Shown piece after piece: positions 32,687 to 41,252 of a stretch of 64,000 nucleotides of DNA. The DNA is from Ornithinimicrobium sufpigmenti (GTDB taxonomy: Bacteria > Actinomycetota > Actinomycetes > Actinomycetales > Dermatophilaceae), in the NCBI RefSeq assembly GCF_004322775.1, contig NZ_CP036403.1:2046001-2110000 (forward strand), written 5' to 3'. The position numbers were made by a program, and so were the translations under genes. Under the pieces are notes generated by a model. That model did not search any database, was not told the DNA's origin, and saw nothing but the letters and a program-made list of their open reading frames with translations. Position 1 is the first letter of the stretch, and every line of letters starts with the position of its first letter.

Positions 32687-33987
32687 GCGCGGACCAGGGC
32701 CGCGCGTCCGGCGTCGGGAGTGCGGAAGCAGCGGCCGCCACCTCTGACGACGCCCGTGACGGCCTCACCGCCGGCCGCCTTCTGAACGACCGGTTCGCGC
32801 CCATGCAGGGAGGCCTGTTCGCCGACGTGACCAAGGCCGATGTCGGGGACGGTGTCGCCCGTCTGCAGGACCAGGGCTACCGGATCCTGTCGTGGGCCGA
32901 CCCGTGGTTCCCGGACCCAGCACTCGCTCCGGGCGTGCGGAAGGTGCTCCAGGACTCCGTCGACGCCCCCGGCACGGCGCACTACACCCTGCCCATCGGC
33001 GGGCTCGCCCTGCGGGAGGCGGTCGCGCAGAAGTGTCTGCGGACCAACGGGCTCGAGCTGGACCCCCGCCGTCACGTCCTGATCACCCCCGGCTCCGACT
33101 CCGGCCTCTACTTCGCCATGGCTGCCGTGCTCGACGCCGGCGACGAGGTCCTGGTGCCGGACCCGTCCTATCCGTCGAACGCCGTCAACTGCCGCCTGCT
33201 CGGAGCGGTGCCGGTGCTGGTCCCCATGGCGGCCTCCGACGGCTGGCAGCTAGACGTGGAGGCGATGCGGGCGGCGATCACCCCCCGCACCCGCATGGTC
33301 GTGCTGACGCATCCGAACAACCCGACGGGGACAGTGCTGCGCCGGGACCGGTTGGAGGCCCTGCGCGACCTCATCGTCGAGCACGACCTCGTGCTCGTCT
33401 GTGACCAGGCCTTCGAGGACTTCATCTACGACGACGTGGAGATGGTCACCCCCGCGTCGCTGCCTGGCCTGTGGGAGCGCACGCTCACCGTCTTCTCCCT
33501 CTCCAAGGGCCATGGCCTCAGCGGCATGCGGGTCGGGTATGTCGTGGGACCGGACACCATGATGGATGCGCTCTACGGCTCTGCCGTCAACGTGGTCGGC
33601 GCGACGAACACGATCGCTCAGGCGGCGGCGGTGGCCGCCCTGTCAGACACTGCCGACCTGGACGCCCGCTGGGCCGATTTCGAGGCGCGTCGGCATGACG
33701 TGCAGCGGATCCTGGGGGAGGTCCCCGGCGTGCGGGTGGAGAGGCCGGAGAGCGGGTTCCTGTCCTGGATCGAGGTGCGCGACCTGGGCACGGGGGACGA
33801 GGTCGCCGCGCACCTGCTCCGCGATGCCCAGACGTCGGTGAACTCTGGGGCTCCCTATGGCCCGTCGGGGGAAGGGCATCTGCGTCTGGTGCACGGTTGC
33901 TACCGCGACCCGGCGCAGATGGCGCAGGCACTGGAGGCCGTTGCGGCCTCCTTGACCCGGTTGGCGGCGCAGAAGGGGGTCAGCTGA
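32683..33987 (+). CDS. PLP-dependent aminotransferase (class I/II)
   Basis: A 434-residue fold-type I aminotransferase: LVPDPSYPSNAVN, HPNNPTGTVL, VCDQAFEDFIYDD (the Asp that holds the pyridine nitrogen) and SLSKGHGLSGMRVGYVVG with the Schiff-base lysine, then an Arg-containing EGHLRLVHGC. It would deaminate an amino acid released by the upstream peptidase-like enzymes. GTG 32683 overlaps the amidohydrolase stop; the first 30 residues are Ala/Gly-rich and may not be structured. It ends 5 bases from the convergent XRE-cupin regulator. Confidence 0.87.
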   Translation: MSADQGRASGVGSAEAAAATSDDARDGLTAGRLLNDRFAPMQGGLFADVTKADVGDGVARLQDQGYRILSWADPWFPDPALAPGVRKVLQDSVDAPGTAHYTLPIGGLALREAVAQKCLRTNGLELDPRRHVLITPGSDSGLYFAMAAVLDAGDEVLVPDPSYPSNAVNCRLLGAVPVLVPMAASDGWQLDVEAMRAAITPRTRMVVLTHPNNPTGTVLRRDRLEALRDLIVEHDLVLVCDQAFEDFIYDDVEMVTPASLPGLWERTLTVFSLSKGHGLSGMRVGYVVGPDTMMDALYGSAVNVVGATNTIAQAAAVAALSDTADLDARWADFEARRHDVQRILGEVPGVRVERPESGFLSWIEVRDLGTGDEVAAHLLRDAQTSVNSGAPYGPSGEGHLRLVHGCYRDPAQMAQALEAVAASLTRLAAQKGVS

Positions 33988-33992
33988 ACGGG

Positions 33993-34532
33993 TCAGGGCG
34001 TGGGAGGGGTGACCGACAAGATGAACTCGGTCCGCTCCGGGCCAACGTTGAGGTAGCGGTGCGGGGTGAGCGAGTTGATCGTGATCGCCTGCCCGGCGGT
34101 CAGCACGTAGCGATCCTCGCCCACCTCGGCCGTCACGTCGCCGGTGAGGACGTAGACGCACTCGACCGCGTCGTGTCCACGCGGCTTCGCGCTGGTGGAC
34201 TGACCCGGCAGGAGAGTCCCGTGCAGCACCTCGAGGCGACCGTTGCCGTGGGTGACCCGCTCGTAGTGGGTCTGGCCGTGACCGGATCGAAGCCGCATCC
34301 GCTCTCCCGGCCGGGTGATGTGGGGGGCATCGACATCGGGGCCGTCCTGGAAGAGCGTGGTGATCGACTGTCCGAAGTAGTCGGCCAGCAGCCTCATGGA
34401 CTTCAGGCTCGGCTCGGTGACCCCCCTCTCGATCTGGCTGAGGAGCGTGGCCGAGAGGCCGGTGGCCGAGCCGAGCGTCCGCAAGGACACGCCGCGCGAG
34501 GTGCGCAGCTCTTTCAGACGTGACCCGATCAT
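33993..34532 (-). CDS. XRE-family regulator with C-terminal cupin
   Basis: A 179-residue regulator. An N-terminal helix-turn-helix (residues about 3-60: IGSRLKELRTSRGVSLRTLG, ATGLSATLLSQIERGVTEPS) is followed by a cupin ligand domain (about 105-175: CVYVLTGDVTAEVGEDRYVL, LTPHRYLNVGPERTEFILSV). PuuR/HipB-like proteins of this plan sense small amines, amino acids or sugars. It converges on the DUF885/aminotransferase operon and is the best candidate for the 19-bp dyad at that operon's promoter. The -10 hexamer 8 bases before ATG implies a leaderless mRNA. Confidence 0.87.
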   Translation of the reverse strand: MIGSRLKELRTSRGVSLRTLGSATGLSATLLSQIERGVTEPSLKSMRLLADYFGQSITTLFQDGPDVDAPHITRPGERMRLRSGHGQTHYERVTHGNGRLEVLHGTLLPGQSTSAKPRGHDAVECVYVLTGDVTAEVGEDRYVLTAGQAITINSLTPHRYLNVGPERTEFILSVTPPTP

Positions 34533-34540
34533 GCTGGTCG

Positions 34541-34568
34541 AGCATACTGACAGCGCCGAGGGCACCAA
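34541..34568 (-). promoter_or_regulatory. leaderless promoter of the XRE-cupin regulator
   Basis: On the minus strand, TTGGTG (34568-34563) and TATGCT (34546-34541) are 16 bases apart, and the ATG starts 8 bases after the -10. That spacing places the transcription start at or next to the start codon, and no Shine-Dalgarno is present. Confidence 0.6.
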
Positions 34569-34871
34569 CCGTCGGCAAGGCGGCCTGTCCTCGCGGTCCT
34601 GGGTCATGGTCGGCGTGGCCGCGCTGGCCCTCGTGGCGCTGCCTCGACAGGGGGACGCTCGCGTCGCGGTTGGACGGCGTGGAGGCAGCCCGAGGTCGCC
34701 GACGGCCCGGCCAGATGGCTTTGCCGTGTGTTGACCGCATACCGTGGTCCTCAACACCCGGACCACGCCCACGCCACCTCGCTGCAGGTCTCAGCCACCA
34801 GCGCGCCCGCCGTGGCCCGTCCGGGCACCACAGACGACAACCTGTTTGATCACTTCTACCTGAGGAGTTTC
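34569..34871. other. intergenic stretch upstream of RNase J
   Basis: About 300 bases without a gene I can support. It holds one inverted repeat, GTGTTGA (34728-34734) with TCAACAC (34751-34757), which can form a hairpin and includes TTGACC, a -35-like hexamer. GAGGAG lies directly before the RNase J ATG. Open frames across it have no recognisable protein pattern. Confidence 0.5.
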
Positions 34872-36551
34872 ATGAGTCATCCCGAGCTGAAGGCGCCGCC
34901 TGCGCTGCCCCGCAACGGTCTGAGGGTCGTCGCCCTCGGCGGCCTGGGGGAGGTCGGCCGCAACATGGCGGTGCTGGAGCACCGCGGCAAGCTGCTCATC
35001 ATCGACTGCGGGGTGCTCTTCCCCGAGGAGCACCAGCCGGGCGTGGACGTCATCCTGCCCGACTTCTCCTTCCTGCGGGGGCGCTGGCAGGACGTGGTGG
35101 GGGTCGTGCTGACGCACGGGCACGAGGACCACATCGGCGCGGTGCCCTACCTGCTCAAGGAGCGCGGCGACATCCCCGTCATCGGCAGCCGGCTGACCCT
35201 GGCCTTCATCGAGGCCAAGCTCAAGGAGCACCGGATCAAGCCCAAGACGCGGCAGGTCAAGGAAGGGGACCGGTTGCCGCTGGGGCCGTTCGACTGCGAG
35301 TTCGTCGCGGTCAACCACTCGATCCCCGACGGGCTGGCCGTCTTCGTCCGCACCGCGGCCGGCACCGTGCTGCACACCGGCGACTTCAAGATGGACCAGT
35401 TCCCGCTGGACGACCGGATCACCGACCTGCGCGCCTTCGCCCGGCTGGGGGAGGAGGGGGTCGACCTGTTCATGACCGACTCCACCAACGCCGAGGTGCC
35501 CGGCTTCACGATCGGCGAGAAGGACCTGGCGCCCGCGATCGACACCGTCTTCCGGACGGCGCCGGGGCGCATCGTGGTCTCCAGCTTCGCCAGCCACGTA
35601 CACCGCATCCAGCAGGTGCTGGACGCCGCCGTCGCGCACAAGCGCAAGGTCGCCTTCGTCGGCCGGTCGATGGTGCGCAACATGGGGATCGCGCAGGAGC
35701 TGGGCTACCTCAAGGTGCCCAAGGGCCTCGTCGTCGAGGCGCGCGACCTGGACAGGCTGGCCCCGCATCAGGTCACGCTGGTCTGCACGGGGTCGCAGGG
35801 AGAGCCGATGGCGGCCCTGTCCCGGATGGCCAACCGCGACCACCAGATCACCATCGGCGAGGGCGACACCGTCCTGCTGGCCAGCTCGCTGATCCCCGGC
35901 AACGAGAACGCCGTCTCCCGCATCATCAACGGCCTGACCAGGTGGGGCGCGAAGGTCGTGCACCAGGGCAACGCGAAGGTGCACGTCTCCGGGCACGCCA
36001 GCGCCGGTGAGCTGGTCTACTGCTACAACATCGTCCAGCCGCGCAACGTCATGCCGGTCCACGGGGAGTGGCGCCACCTGCGCGCCAACGCCGACCTGGC
36101 GATCGCCACCGGCATCGACCCCGAGCGGGTCGTGGTGGTCGACGACGGCGTGGTGGTCGACCTCGTCGACGGCAAGATCAAGGTCACGGGCAAGGTGCGG
36201 GCCGGCTACGTCTACGTCTCCGCCGGCACCGTCGGCGACGTCACCGAGGAGTCGCTGCGCGACCGGGTGACGCTCAGCCAGGAGGGCACGGTCACCGTGG
36301 TCGCCCTGGTCGACGCCGACACGGGCAAGCTCACCGAGCAGCCGGACTTCCTGGCCCGTGGGCTGGGCACCGCCGAGACGCTCTTCGACGGCGCCGTCCC
36401 GGCGATCGAGAGCGCCCTGGCCGAGGCCGCCGCCCAGGGGGTGAGCGATCCGCAGGAGCTGGAGAAGCGGATCGGGCGGGCGGTCACCCGCTGGGCCGGC
36501 CGCAAGCACCGCCGCAACCCGCTGGTCGTGCCGGTCGTGATCGAGGCCTGA
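34872..36551 (+). CDS. rnj: ribonuclease J
   Basis: A 559-residue metallo-beta-lactamase/beta-CASP RNase. GGLGEVGRNM opens the fold; the zinc motif HGHEDHIG begins at His82; then NHSIPDGLAV, LHTGDFKMDQ, MTDSTNAEVPG, the beta-CASP blocks SSFASHVHRIQQ and GRSMVRNMGIAQELG, and the HVSGHASAGEL C-terminal motif. RNase J processes and degrades RNA with endo- and 5'-3' exonuclease activity. ATG 34872 has GAGGAG 5 bases upstream. The length and all catalytic motifs are normal, so this is a core gene. Confidence 0.96.
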   Translation: MSHPELKAPPALPRNGLRVVALGGLGEVGRNMAVLEHRGKLLIIDCGVLFPEEHQPGVDVILPDFSFLRGRWQDVVGVVLTHGHEDHIGAVPYLLKERGDIPVIGSRLTLAFIEAKLKEHRIKPKTRQVKEGDRLPLGPFDCEFVAVNHSIPDGLAVFVRTAAGTVLHTGDFKMDQFPLDDRITDLRAFARLGEEGVDLFMTDSTNAEVPGFTIGEKDLAPAIDTVFRTAPGRIVVSSFASHVHRIQQVLDAAVAHKRKVAFVGRSMVRNMGIAQELGYLKVPKGLVVEARDLDRLAPHQVTLVCTGSQGEPMAALSRMANRDHQITIGEGDTVLLASSLIPGNENAVSRIINGLTRWGAKVVHQGNAKVHVSGHASAGELVYCYNIVQPRNVMPVHGEWRHLRANADLAIATGIDPERVVVVDDGVVVDLVDGKIKVTGKVRAGYVYVSAGTVGDVTEESLRDRVTLSQEGTVTVVALVDADTGKLTEQPDFLARGLGTAETLFDGAVPAIESALAEAAAQGVSDPQELEKRIGRAVTRWAGRKHRRNPLVVPVVIEA

Positions 36552-36561
36552 GAGGTATGTC

Positions 36562-36963
36562 GTGACGCCGGCGCCCGACGCGAGGCACTCGGCCGACCTG
36601 GCTGGCTCGGCCGACGCGAGCGGCTCGACCGAGCAGGGGGGCTCGGTCGACCCGGTCGACGACGAACGGTGGCTGGTCGTCGACGGGCGGCGCTGGCGTC
36701 GCCAGGACCCGGCCCTGCCGGAGGACGTCGCGCGGCGTCTGCTGTCCCACCTGGGACGCGGTCGCTCGGGCGTGCGTGCATTGCGCGCGGCCGGTGAGGA
36801 CGCAGCACCGGCCCGCCGTCGCGTCGACCTGGCAAAGCACGGGCTCGGCGAGCGCGGGACGCCGTGGTGGGAGCAGTCGCCGGCGGAGCGGCGCGCTCGC
36901 TGGGCAGACGCACTGCAGGTGCTGGACGGACTCGACCCGCCGGACGACAAGCCGCGGGACTAG
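36562..36963 (+). CDS. conserved hypothetical protein downstream of RNase J
   Basis: A 133-residue protein, GTG start 10 bases after the RNase J stop. The first 30 residues are low-complexity (Ala, Ser, Asp, Gly). The rest is a small basic helical domain with ERWLVVDGRRWRRQDPALP and GERGTPWWEQSPAERRARWADAL. I recognise this pattern from conserved actinobacterial hypothetical proteins but know no established function. No membrane segment or catalytic motif is visible. Confidence 0.6.
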   Translation: MTPAPDARHSADLAGSADASGSTEQGGSVDPVDDERWLVVDGRRWRRQDPALPEDVARRLLSHLGRGRSGVRALRAAGEDAAPARRRVDLAKHGLGERGTPWWEQSPAERRARWADALQVLDGLDPPDDKPRD

Positions 36964-37078
36964 GGGATCCGTCCGCTCTGGCTTCCGCCCTCTGCCGGCG
37001 TTCGATCGAGCGGCAAGCGTTCTACCGCAGCCGACCCATCCGACCCATGGCGAGCGTCCCGTCTGGCATGGTGGACAG

Positions 37079-38692
37079 GTGAGCGAGGTCCCGGAGCTCC
37101 GGGCGGCGCACGAGGCGATGGCGCGCCGCGACTGGACGGCTGCCCGCGCGCTCTTCCGTCGGGCGGGGAACCTGTCCGACGTGGACCTGGCTGCCTTGGC
37201 GGACGCCTGCTGGTGGCTGGGGGAGATGGACGAGTATGCCGCTGCCAGCGCAGACCTGCACCGGCGGCTGCTCTCAGCCGGCGCCACGGCATACGCGGCA
37301 AGCGTGGCCTTCAAGCTGGGCTACACCGAGATGGTGCGAGGGCACGCGGAGGCTGGGTTCGGCTGGGCCGCCCGGGCACGGCGACTGTTCGAGGAGGCCC
37401 CGGAGGCCCCGGAACGGGGTTTCGTCCTGGCGGTCGACGCGCAGCTGGCGCTCCAGGCCGGTGATCTCGACACGGCGAGGTCGCTGGCCGACCAGGTCCT
37501 CGAGCTGGGCGAGCGGGCTGAGGACGCCACTCTGCAAGCGCTGGGCCGTCTGCTGTGCGGGACCGTCGACGTGCGGCAGGGGCAGACGAAGCAGGGCCTG
37601 CGCGAGCTGGACGAGGCGATGCTGTCCGTGCTCGCCGGCGGGGTCGTCCCGGAGTGGGCCGGCGCGGTGCTCTGCAGCGCGATCGACGTGTGCCACATCC
37701 TGGTGGACCTGTCGCGGGCGGAGCGGTGGGTGACGCTCACCGAGCGCTGGTGCGAGGGTCACGCCACGGTGCTGTTCACCGGGGTATGCCGTGTCCACCG
37801 GGCCGAGCTCCTCCTGCAGCAGGGTGCCTGGGCGCGAGCTGAGCAGGAGGTCCGGGACGCGGTCGCCGCGCTGGCCGGACTGGACGTGAGGGTGGAGGCC
37901 GCGGCCCACTACTGTCTGGCCGAGCTGTGCCGGCTGCAGGGCGATCTCGACGGGGCCGAGGGCGCCTACCGCCGCGCCCATCAGCTCGGTCGAGACCCGC
38001 TGCCTGGGCTGGCGCTGCTCCAGCTGGACCGCGGACGCGTCAGCGTCGCAGGTTCCGTCCTCGACGCGGCCCTCGCCACCTCGCACGACCCGCTCGCTCG
38101 AGCACCGCTGCTCGCGGCCCGGGTCGAGGTGAACCTGGCGGCACAGGACCCAGGCGGTGCCGGGCCCCACCTCCGGGAGCTGACCACGATCGCCGAGAAC
38201 CACCTGAGCCCAGGGTGGCTGGCCGAGGCCGCCCGGCTGAAGGGTGCGGCGCTGCTCGCCGGCGACCGGCCCGCCGAGGCGGTCGGCCTCCTACGCACGG
38301 CACTCGTGCGGTGGCAGGAGATGGCTGTGCCCTATCGCGCGGCGCAGGTGCGGTTCGACCTGGCGCGGGCCTACGAGGCGCTCGGCGACCACGACACCGC
38401 GCGCCGCGAGCACGAGGAAGGCGTGACCGTCCTCGGGCGGCTGGGCGCGAGGGCGAACGTGCTGGGGGCCGGGGGCGGCGCCCGGGCCGGTGCCTTGCTC
38501 GACGGGCTGACCCCGCGCGAGCTGGAGGTCCTCAGGGAGGTCGCCGGGGGCCGGACGAACCGGGAGGTCGCGCGATCGCTGTACATCAGCGAGCGGACGG
38601 TGGCGCGGCACCTGGCGAACATCTACCTCAAGACCGAGGTCTCGACGCGCACCGCCGCCGTGGCCTGGGCCAGGGGGCACGGGCTGGTCTGA
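37079..38692 (+). CDS. LuxR-family regulator with TPR-like N-terminal region
   Basis: A 537-residue protein. Residues 1 to about 460 are repeated helical pairs of TPR type (for example HEAMARRDWTAARALFRRAG, AQLALQAGDLDTARSLADQV, LCRLQGDLDGAEGAYRRAHQ). Residues about 475-535 are a LuxR helix-turn-helix: LTPRELEVLREVAGGRTNRE, VARSLYISERTVARHLANIY. There is no AAA+ or receiver domain, so the TPR part presumably senses a protein or ligand. GTG 37079 is chosen because the protein-like sequence starts there. It is followed by a methyltransferase gene with a palindrome between them. Confidence 0.82.
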   Translation: MSEVPELRAAHEAMARRDWTAARALFRRAGNLSDVDLAALADACWWLGEMDEYAAASADLHRRLLSAGATAYAASVAFKLGYTEMVRGHAEAGFGWAARARRLFEEAPEAPERGFVLAVDAQLALQAGDLDTARSLADQVLELGERAEDATLQALGRLLCGTVDVRQGQTKQGLRELDEAMLSVLAGGVVPEWAGAVLCSAIDVCHILVDLSRAERWVTLTERWCEGHATVLFTGVCRVHRAELLLQQGAWARAEQEVRDAVAALAGLDVRVEAAAHYCLAELCRLQGDLDGAEGAYRRAHQLGRDPLPGLALLQLDRGRVSVAGSVLDAALATSHDPLARAPLLAARVEVNLAAQDPGGAGPHLRELTTIAENHLSPGWLAEAARLKGAALLAGDRPAEAVGLLRTALVRWQEMAVPYRAAQVRFDLARAYEALGDHDTARREHEEGVTVLGRLGARANVLGAGGGARAGALLDGLTPRELEVLREVAGGRTNREVARSLYISERTVARHLANIYLKTEVSTRTAAVAWARGHGLV

Positions 38693-38753
38693 GGCCTGAC
38701 ACTCGGGCCGGCACACTGCATACCGACTGCATGATTCGACCGATGTGCGTCCG

Positions 38754-38771
38754 GGGACCGGTCCCTAGCGT
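38754..38771. promoter_or_regulatory. 12-bp palindrome abutting a -10-like box upstream of the methyltransferase
   Basis: GGGACCGGTCCC (38754-38765) is a perfect palindrome directly followed by TAGCGT (38766-38771), a possible -10. It lies between the LuxR-family gene and the methyltransferase gene, so it may be where the LuxR protein acts. Confidence 0.45.
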
Positions 38772-38812
38772 TGATGGTGTCCGCCACGACGCGAGAAGGA
38801 AGGACCGGACCG

Positions 38813-39958
38813 ATGAACACCCAGACCACGACGCCACCGAGTAGCGCGACCCCACCGAGCAGCACGAGCCACCCGAGCAGCACCACCCATCAGACCGCCG
38901 GGCCGGACCCGGCGCGGGTCCAGGAGTTCGCCGCCGGGTTGCTCGGCACCCTGACGGCCGGCTCGACGGCCCTGATGGTCAGCATCGGCCACCGGACCGG
39001 CCTGTTCGACAGCCTGGCCGGGCTCCCGCCGTCGACCAGCGCCCAGCTCGCTGCCGCGGCCGGACTGCACGAGCGCTACGTGCGGGAGTGGCTGGGTGCG
39101 ATGACGACGGCTCGGGTCGTCGTGCATGACCCGGTCGACGACAGCTACCGGCTGCCGGTCGAGCATGCCGCCGTCCTCACCCGGGCGGCCGGCGCGAACA
39201 ACCTGGCGTCCGTCATGCGCTTCCTGCCCCTGCTGGCGCAGGTCGAGGACGAGGTCGTGCGCTGCTTCGAGGCGGGCGGCGGCGTGCCGTACGCGAGCTA
39301 CCGCCAGTTCCACGACGTCATGGCCGAGCAGAGCGCCCAGACCAACGACCAGGCCCTCATCGGCCGCATCCTGCCGCTGGTGCCCGGGCTGCGCGAACGG
39401 CTCGAAGCCGGCGCGCGGGTCGCGGACATCGGTTGCGGGCAGGGTCACGCGGTCAACCTCCTCGCCCGGGCGTTCCCGGCGAGCGAGCTCGTGGGCTACG
39501 ACTTCTCCGCGGACGCCGTCGCGGTCGCCCGCGCCGAGGCACGGGAGTGGGGCCTGACGAACGCCAGGTTCGAGGTCCGCGACGTCACGAGCCTGGACGG
39601 GGCCGGGACCTTCGAGCTGATCACGGCCTTCGACGCGATCCACGACCAGGCGCACCCCGCGACCGTCCTGGAGCAGGTCGCCGCGCACCTCGTCGACGAC
39701 GGGGTCTTCCTCATGGTCGACATGCACGCCGCCAGCAACGTCGACGCCAACCTCGACCTGCCCTGGGCTCCGTACCTCTACACCGTCTCCACGATGCACT
39801 GCATGACCGTCTCGTTGTCGCTCGGTGGTGACGGTCTGGGGACCGCCTGGGGCACCGAGCTGGCGCTGCAGATGCTCGCAGAGGCCGGGTTCGGCGACGT
39901 GCGGGTCGAGCGGCTGCCGGAGGACTTCATCAACAGCTACTACGTGGCAACGAAGTGA
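38813..39958 (+). CDS. SAM-dependent methyltransferase (Rv2258c-like, winged-helix plus Rossmann)
   Basis: A 381-residue class I methyltransferase. The first 35 residues are low-complexity Thr/Ser/Pro. A winged-helix dimerisation domain follows (ALMVSIGHRTGLFDSLAGLP, AAAAGLHERYVREWLGAM). The SAM motif I is VADIGCGQGHAVNLLA near residue 203, with VGYDFSADAV (motif II) and ITAFDAIHDQAHP. The substrate is unknown; the plan matches mycobacterial Rv2258c-type enzymes. ATG 38813 has GAAGGAAGG about 10 bases upstream. Its 3' end overlaps the convergent DoxX gene by 19 bases. Confidence 0.8.
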   Translation: MNTQTTTPPSSATPPSSTSHPSSTTHQTAGPDPARVQEFAAGLLGTLTAGSTALMVSIGHRTGLFDSLAGLPPSTSAQLAAAAGLHERYVREWLGAMTTARVVVHDPVDDSYRLPVEHAAVLTRAAGANNLASVMRFLPLLAQVEDEVVRCFEAGGGVPYASYRQFHDVMAEQSAQTNDQALIGRILPLVPGLRERLEAGARVADIGCGQGHAVNLLARAFPASELVGYDFSADAVAVARAEAREWGLTNARFEVRDVTSLDGAGTFELITAFDAIHDQAHPATVLEQVAAHLVDDGVFLMVDMHAASNVDANLDLPWAPYLYTVSTMHCMTVSLSLGGDGLGTAWGTELALQMLAEAGFGDVRVERLPEDFINSYYVATK

Positions 39959-40374
39959 GAAGGGCCCCGGCCTCTGCCTCGGCCGCGACGGCGGCTCAGC
40001 CACCCGCCGCCGTAGAGGGCCCACAGCACCAGCAAGGGCTGGAAGAACAACCGGACCAGCCGCTTGCGGTCGGTGTCGAGGCCGAAGGCGTCGGTGCCCT
40101 CGACATACTGCGCGATGTTGCCGGGGAAGATCACCACGTAGAACGCCGCGAGCAGGCCACCGACCAGCCGTCGCTGGCGGGGCAGGGCGATGAACGACGC
40201 ACCGAGGGCGATCTCGGCGACGCCGGACCCCACGACGGTCAGGTCCTCGTCGATCGGGAACCAGTGGGGCACCTGGGCCTGGAACTCCTCCCGTTGGGAG
40301 GTCAGGTGCGCGATTCCCGCGCCGACCATGGCGGCTCCGAGGGTGAAGCGGGCGGCGGTGCGCAGCAAGGACAT
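39940..40374 (-). CDS. DoxX-like membrane protein
   Basis: A 144-residue protein with about four hydrophobic helices, starting FTLGAAMVGAGIAHLTS, then VVGSGVAEIALGASFIAL, VGGLLAAFYVVIFPGNIAQY and FFQPLLVLWALYGGGWL, and a basic tail. This is the DoxX/DUF4267-like layout. The pattern PGNIAQYVEGTDAFGLDTD is common in actinobacterial relatives. Function is not established. It is convergent with, and slightly overlaps, the methyltransferase gene. Confidence 0.7.
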   Translation of the reverse strand: MSLLRTAARFTLGAAMVGAGIAHLTSQREEFQAQVPHWFPIDEDLTVVGSGVAEIALGASFIALPRQRRLVGGLLAAFYVVIFPGNIAQYVEGTDAFGLDTDRKRLVRLFFQPLLVLWALYGGGWLSRRRGRGRGRGPSHFVAT

Positions 40375-40438
40375 GGTCGGAAGTGTAGGCGTGCAGCTCC
40401 GACGGGCGACTGGCTCGGCCGCTCGTTAGCGTGGCCGG

Positions 40439-40675
40439 ATGAGCGAGCAGCAGAGCACCCCCGGGTCCGAGGAAGCCGACGCCCGGCAGGAGGCCGCCGA
40501 GTACGTCGTGGACCGGGTCGAGAGCTGGGACGAGGGGTCACAGCCTGACGTCGTGCGCAAGGACCTCGAGGAGGGGATGGCCGAGGCGCAGGTCGACGTG
40601 GAGGACAGCGAGCTGGACCGGATGGCGGAGGACATCCACGACGAGGGCAGCACCGAGACCCCGGACGTGGGGTGA
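40439..40675 (+). CDS. small acidic hypothetical protein
   Basis: A 78-residue, strongly acidic and probably helical protein (EEADARQEAAEYVVDRVESW, DLEEGMAEAQVDVEDSELDR). I do not recognise it. It overlaps the phosphoesterase gene by 4 bases, which supports translation of both from one message. There is no signal peptide or membrane segment. Confidence 0.55.
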   Translation: MSEQQSTPGSEEADARQEAAEYVVDRVESWDEGSQPDVVRKDLEEGMAEAQVDVEDSELDRMAEDIHDEGSTETPDVG

Positions 40676-41172
40676 CGCAGGGACCGCGGTTGCTCCTGCT
40701 CGCAGACACGCACGTCCCGAAACGGGCGAAGGACCTCCCCGCGCGCGTCTGGGACGAGATCGAGAGGGCGGACGTCGTCATCCACGCCGGTGACTGGGTC
40801 GCACCCGACCTGCTCGACCGGCTCGAGGAGCGCTCGGCGCGCCTCGTGGGGGTATGGGGCAACAACGACGGCCCTGAGCTGCGTCGGCGGCTGCCGGAGG
40901 TGGCCCGGGTCGAGCTGGAGGGTATGCAGTGGGGCGTGGTCCACGAGACGGGCGCCAGGACCGGGCGCGAGGAGCGGATGCGAGCGGCATACCCGGACCT
41001 TGACGTCCTGGTCTTCGGGCACAGCCACATCCCGTGGGACACCGAGCACGGCGGCCTGAGGCTGCTGAACCCCGGGTCACCAACCGACCGACGCCGTCAG
41101 CCGCACTGCACCTACCTGACCTGCAGCGTCTTGGACGGGGCGCTGCACGACGTCGTCCTGCACCAGGTGTAG
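40672..41172 (+). CDS. YfcE-type metallophosphoesterase
   Basis: A 166-residue calcineurin-like phosphoesterase: LLLADTHVPK (the D-x-H motif), VVIHAGDWVA (G-D), GNNDGPELRRRLP (G-N-x-D), VHETGARTG, and FGHSHIPWDTEHGG (G-H-x-H). The metal-binding set is complete except that VHETG replaces the more usual VHG. It matches YfcE/MJ0936-type phosphodiesterases. GTG 40672 overlaps the preceding small gene. Confidence 0.85.
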   Translation: MTQGPRLLLLADTHVPKRAKDLPARVWDEIERADVVIHAGDWVAPDLLDRLEERSARLVGVWGNNDGPELRRRLPEVARVELEGMQWGVVHETGARTGREERMRAAYPDLDVLVFGHSHIPWDTEHGGLRLLNPGSPTDRRRQPHCTYLTCSVLDGALHDVVLHQV

Positions 41173-41252
41173 ACGAGGCGACGGCCCGACGGGATGAGCT
41201 GGCTGTTAGCGTGCGGCTGCAGATCATGGCACGTCAGCAAGGGGGAGCCACG

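Noticed and set aside
36776..37078. Longer N-terminus for the LuxR/TPR regulator
   Set aside because: The upstream codons overlap the preceding gene in another frame and read as Arg/Ser/Thr-rich shadow sequence.
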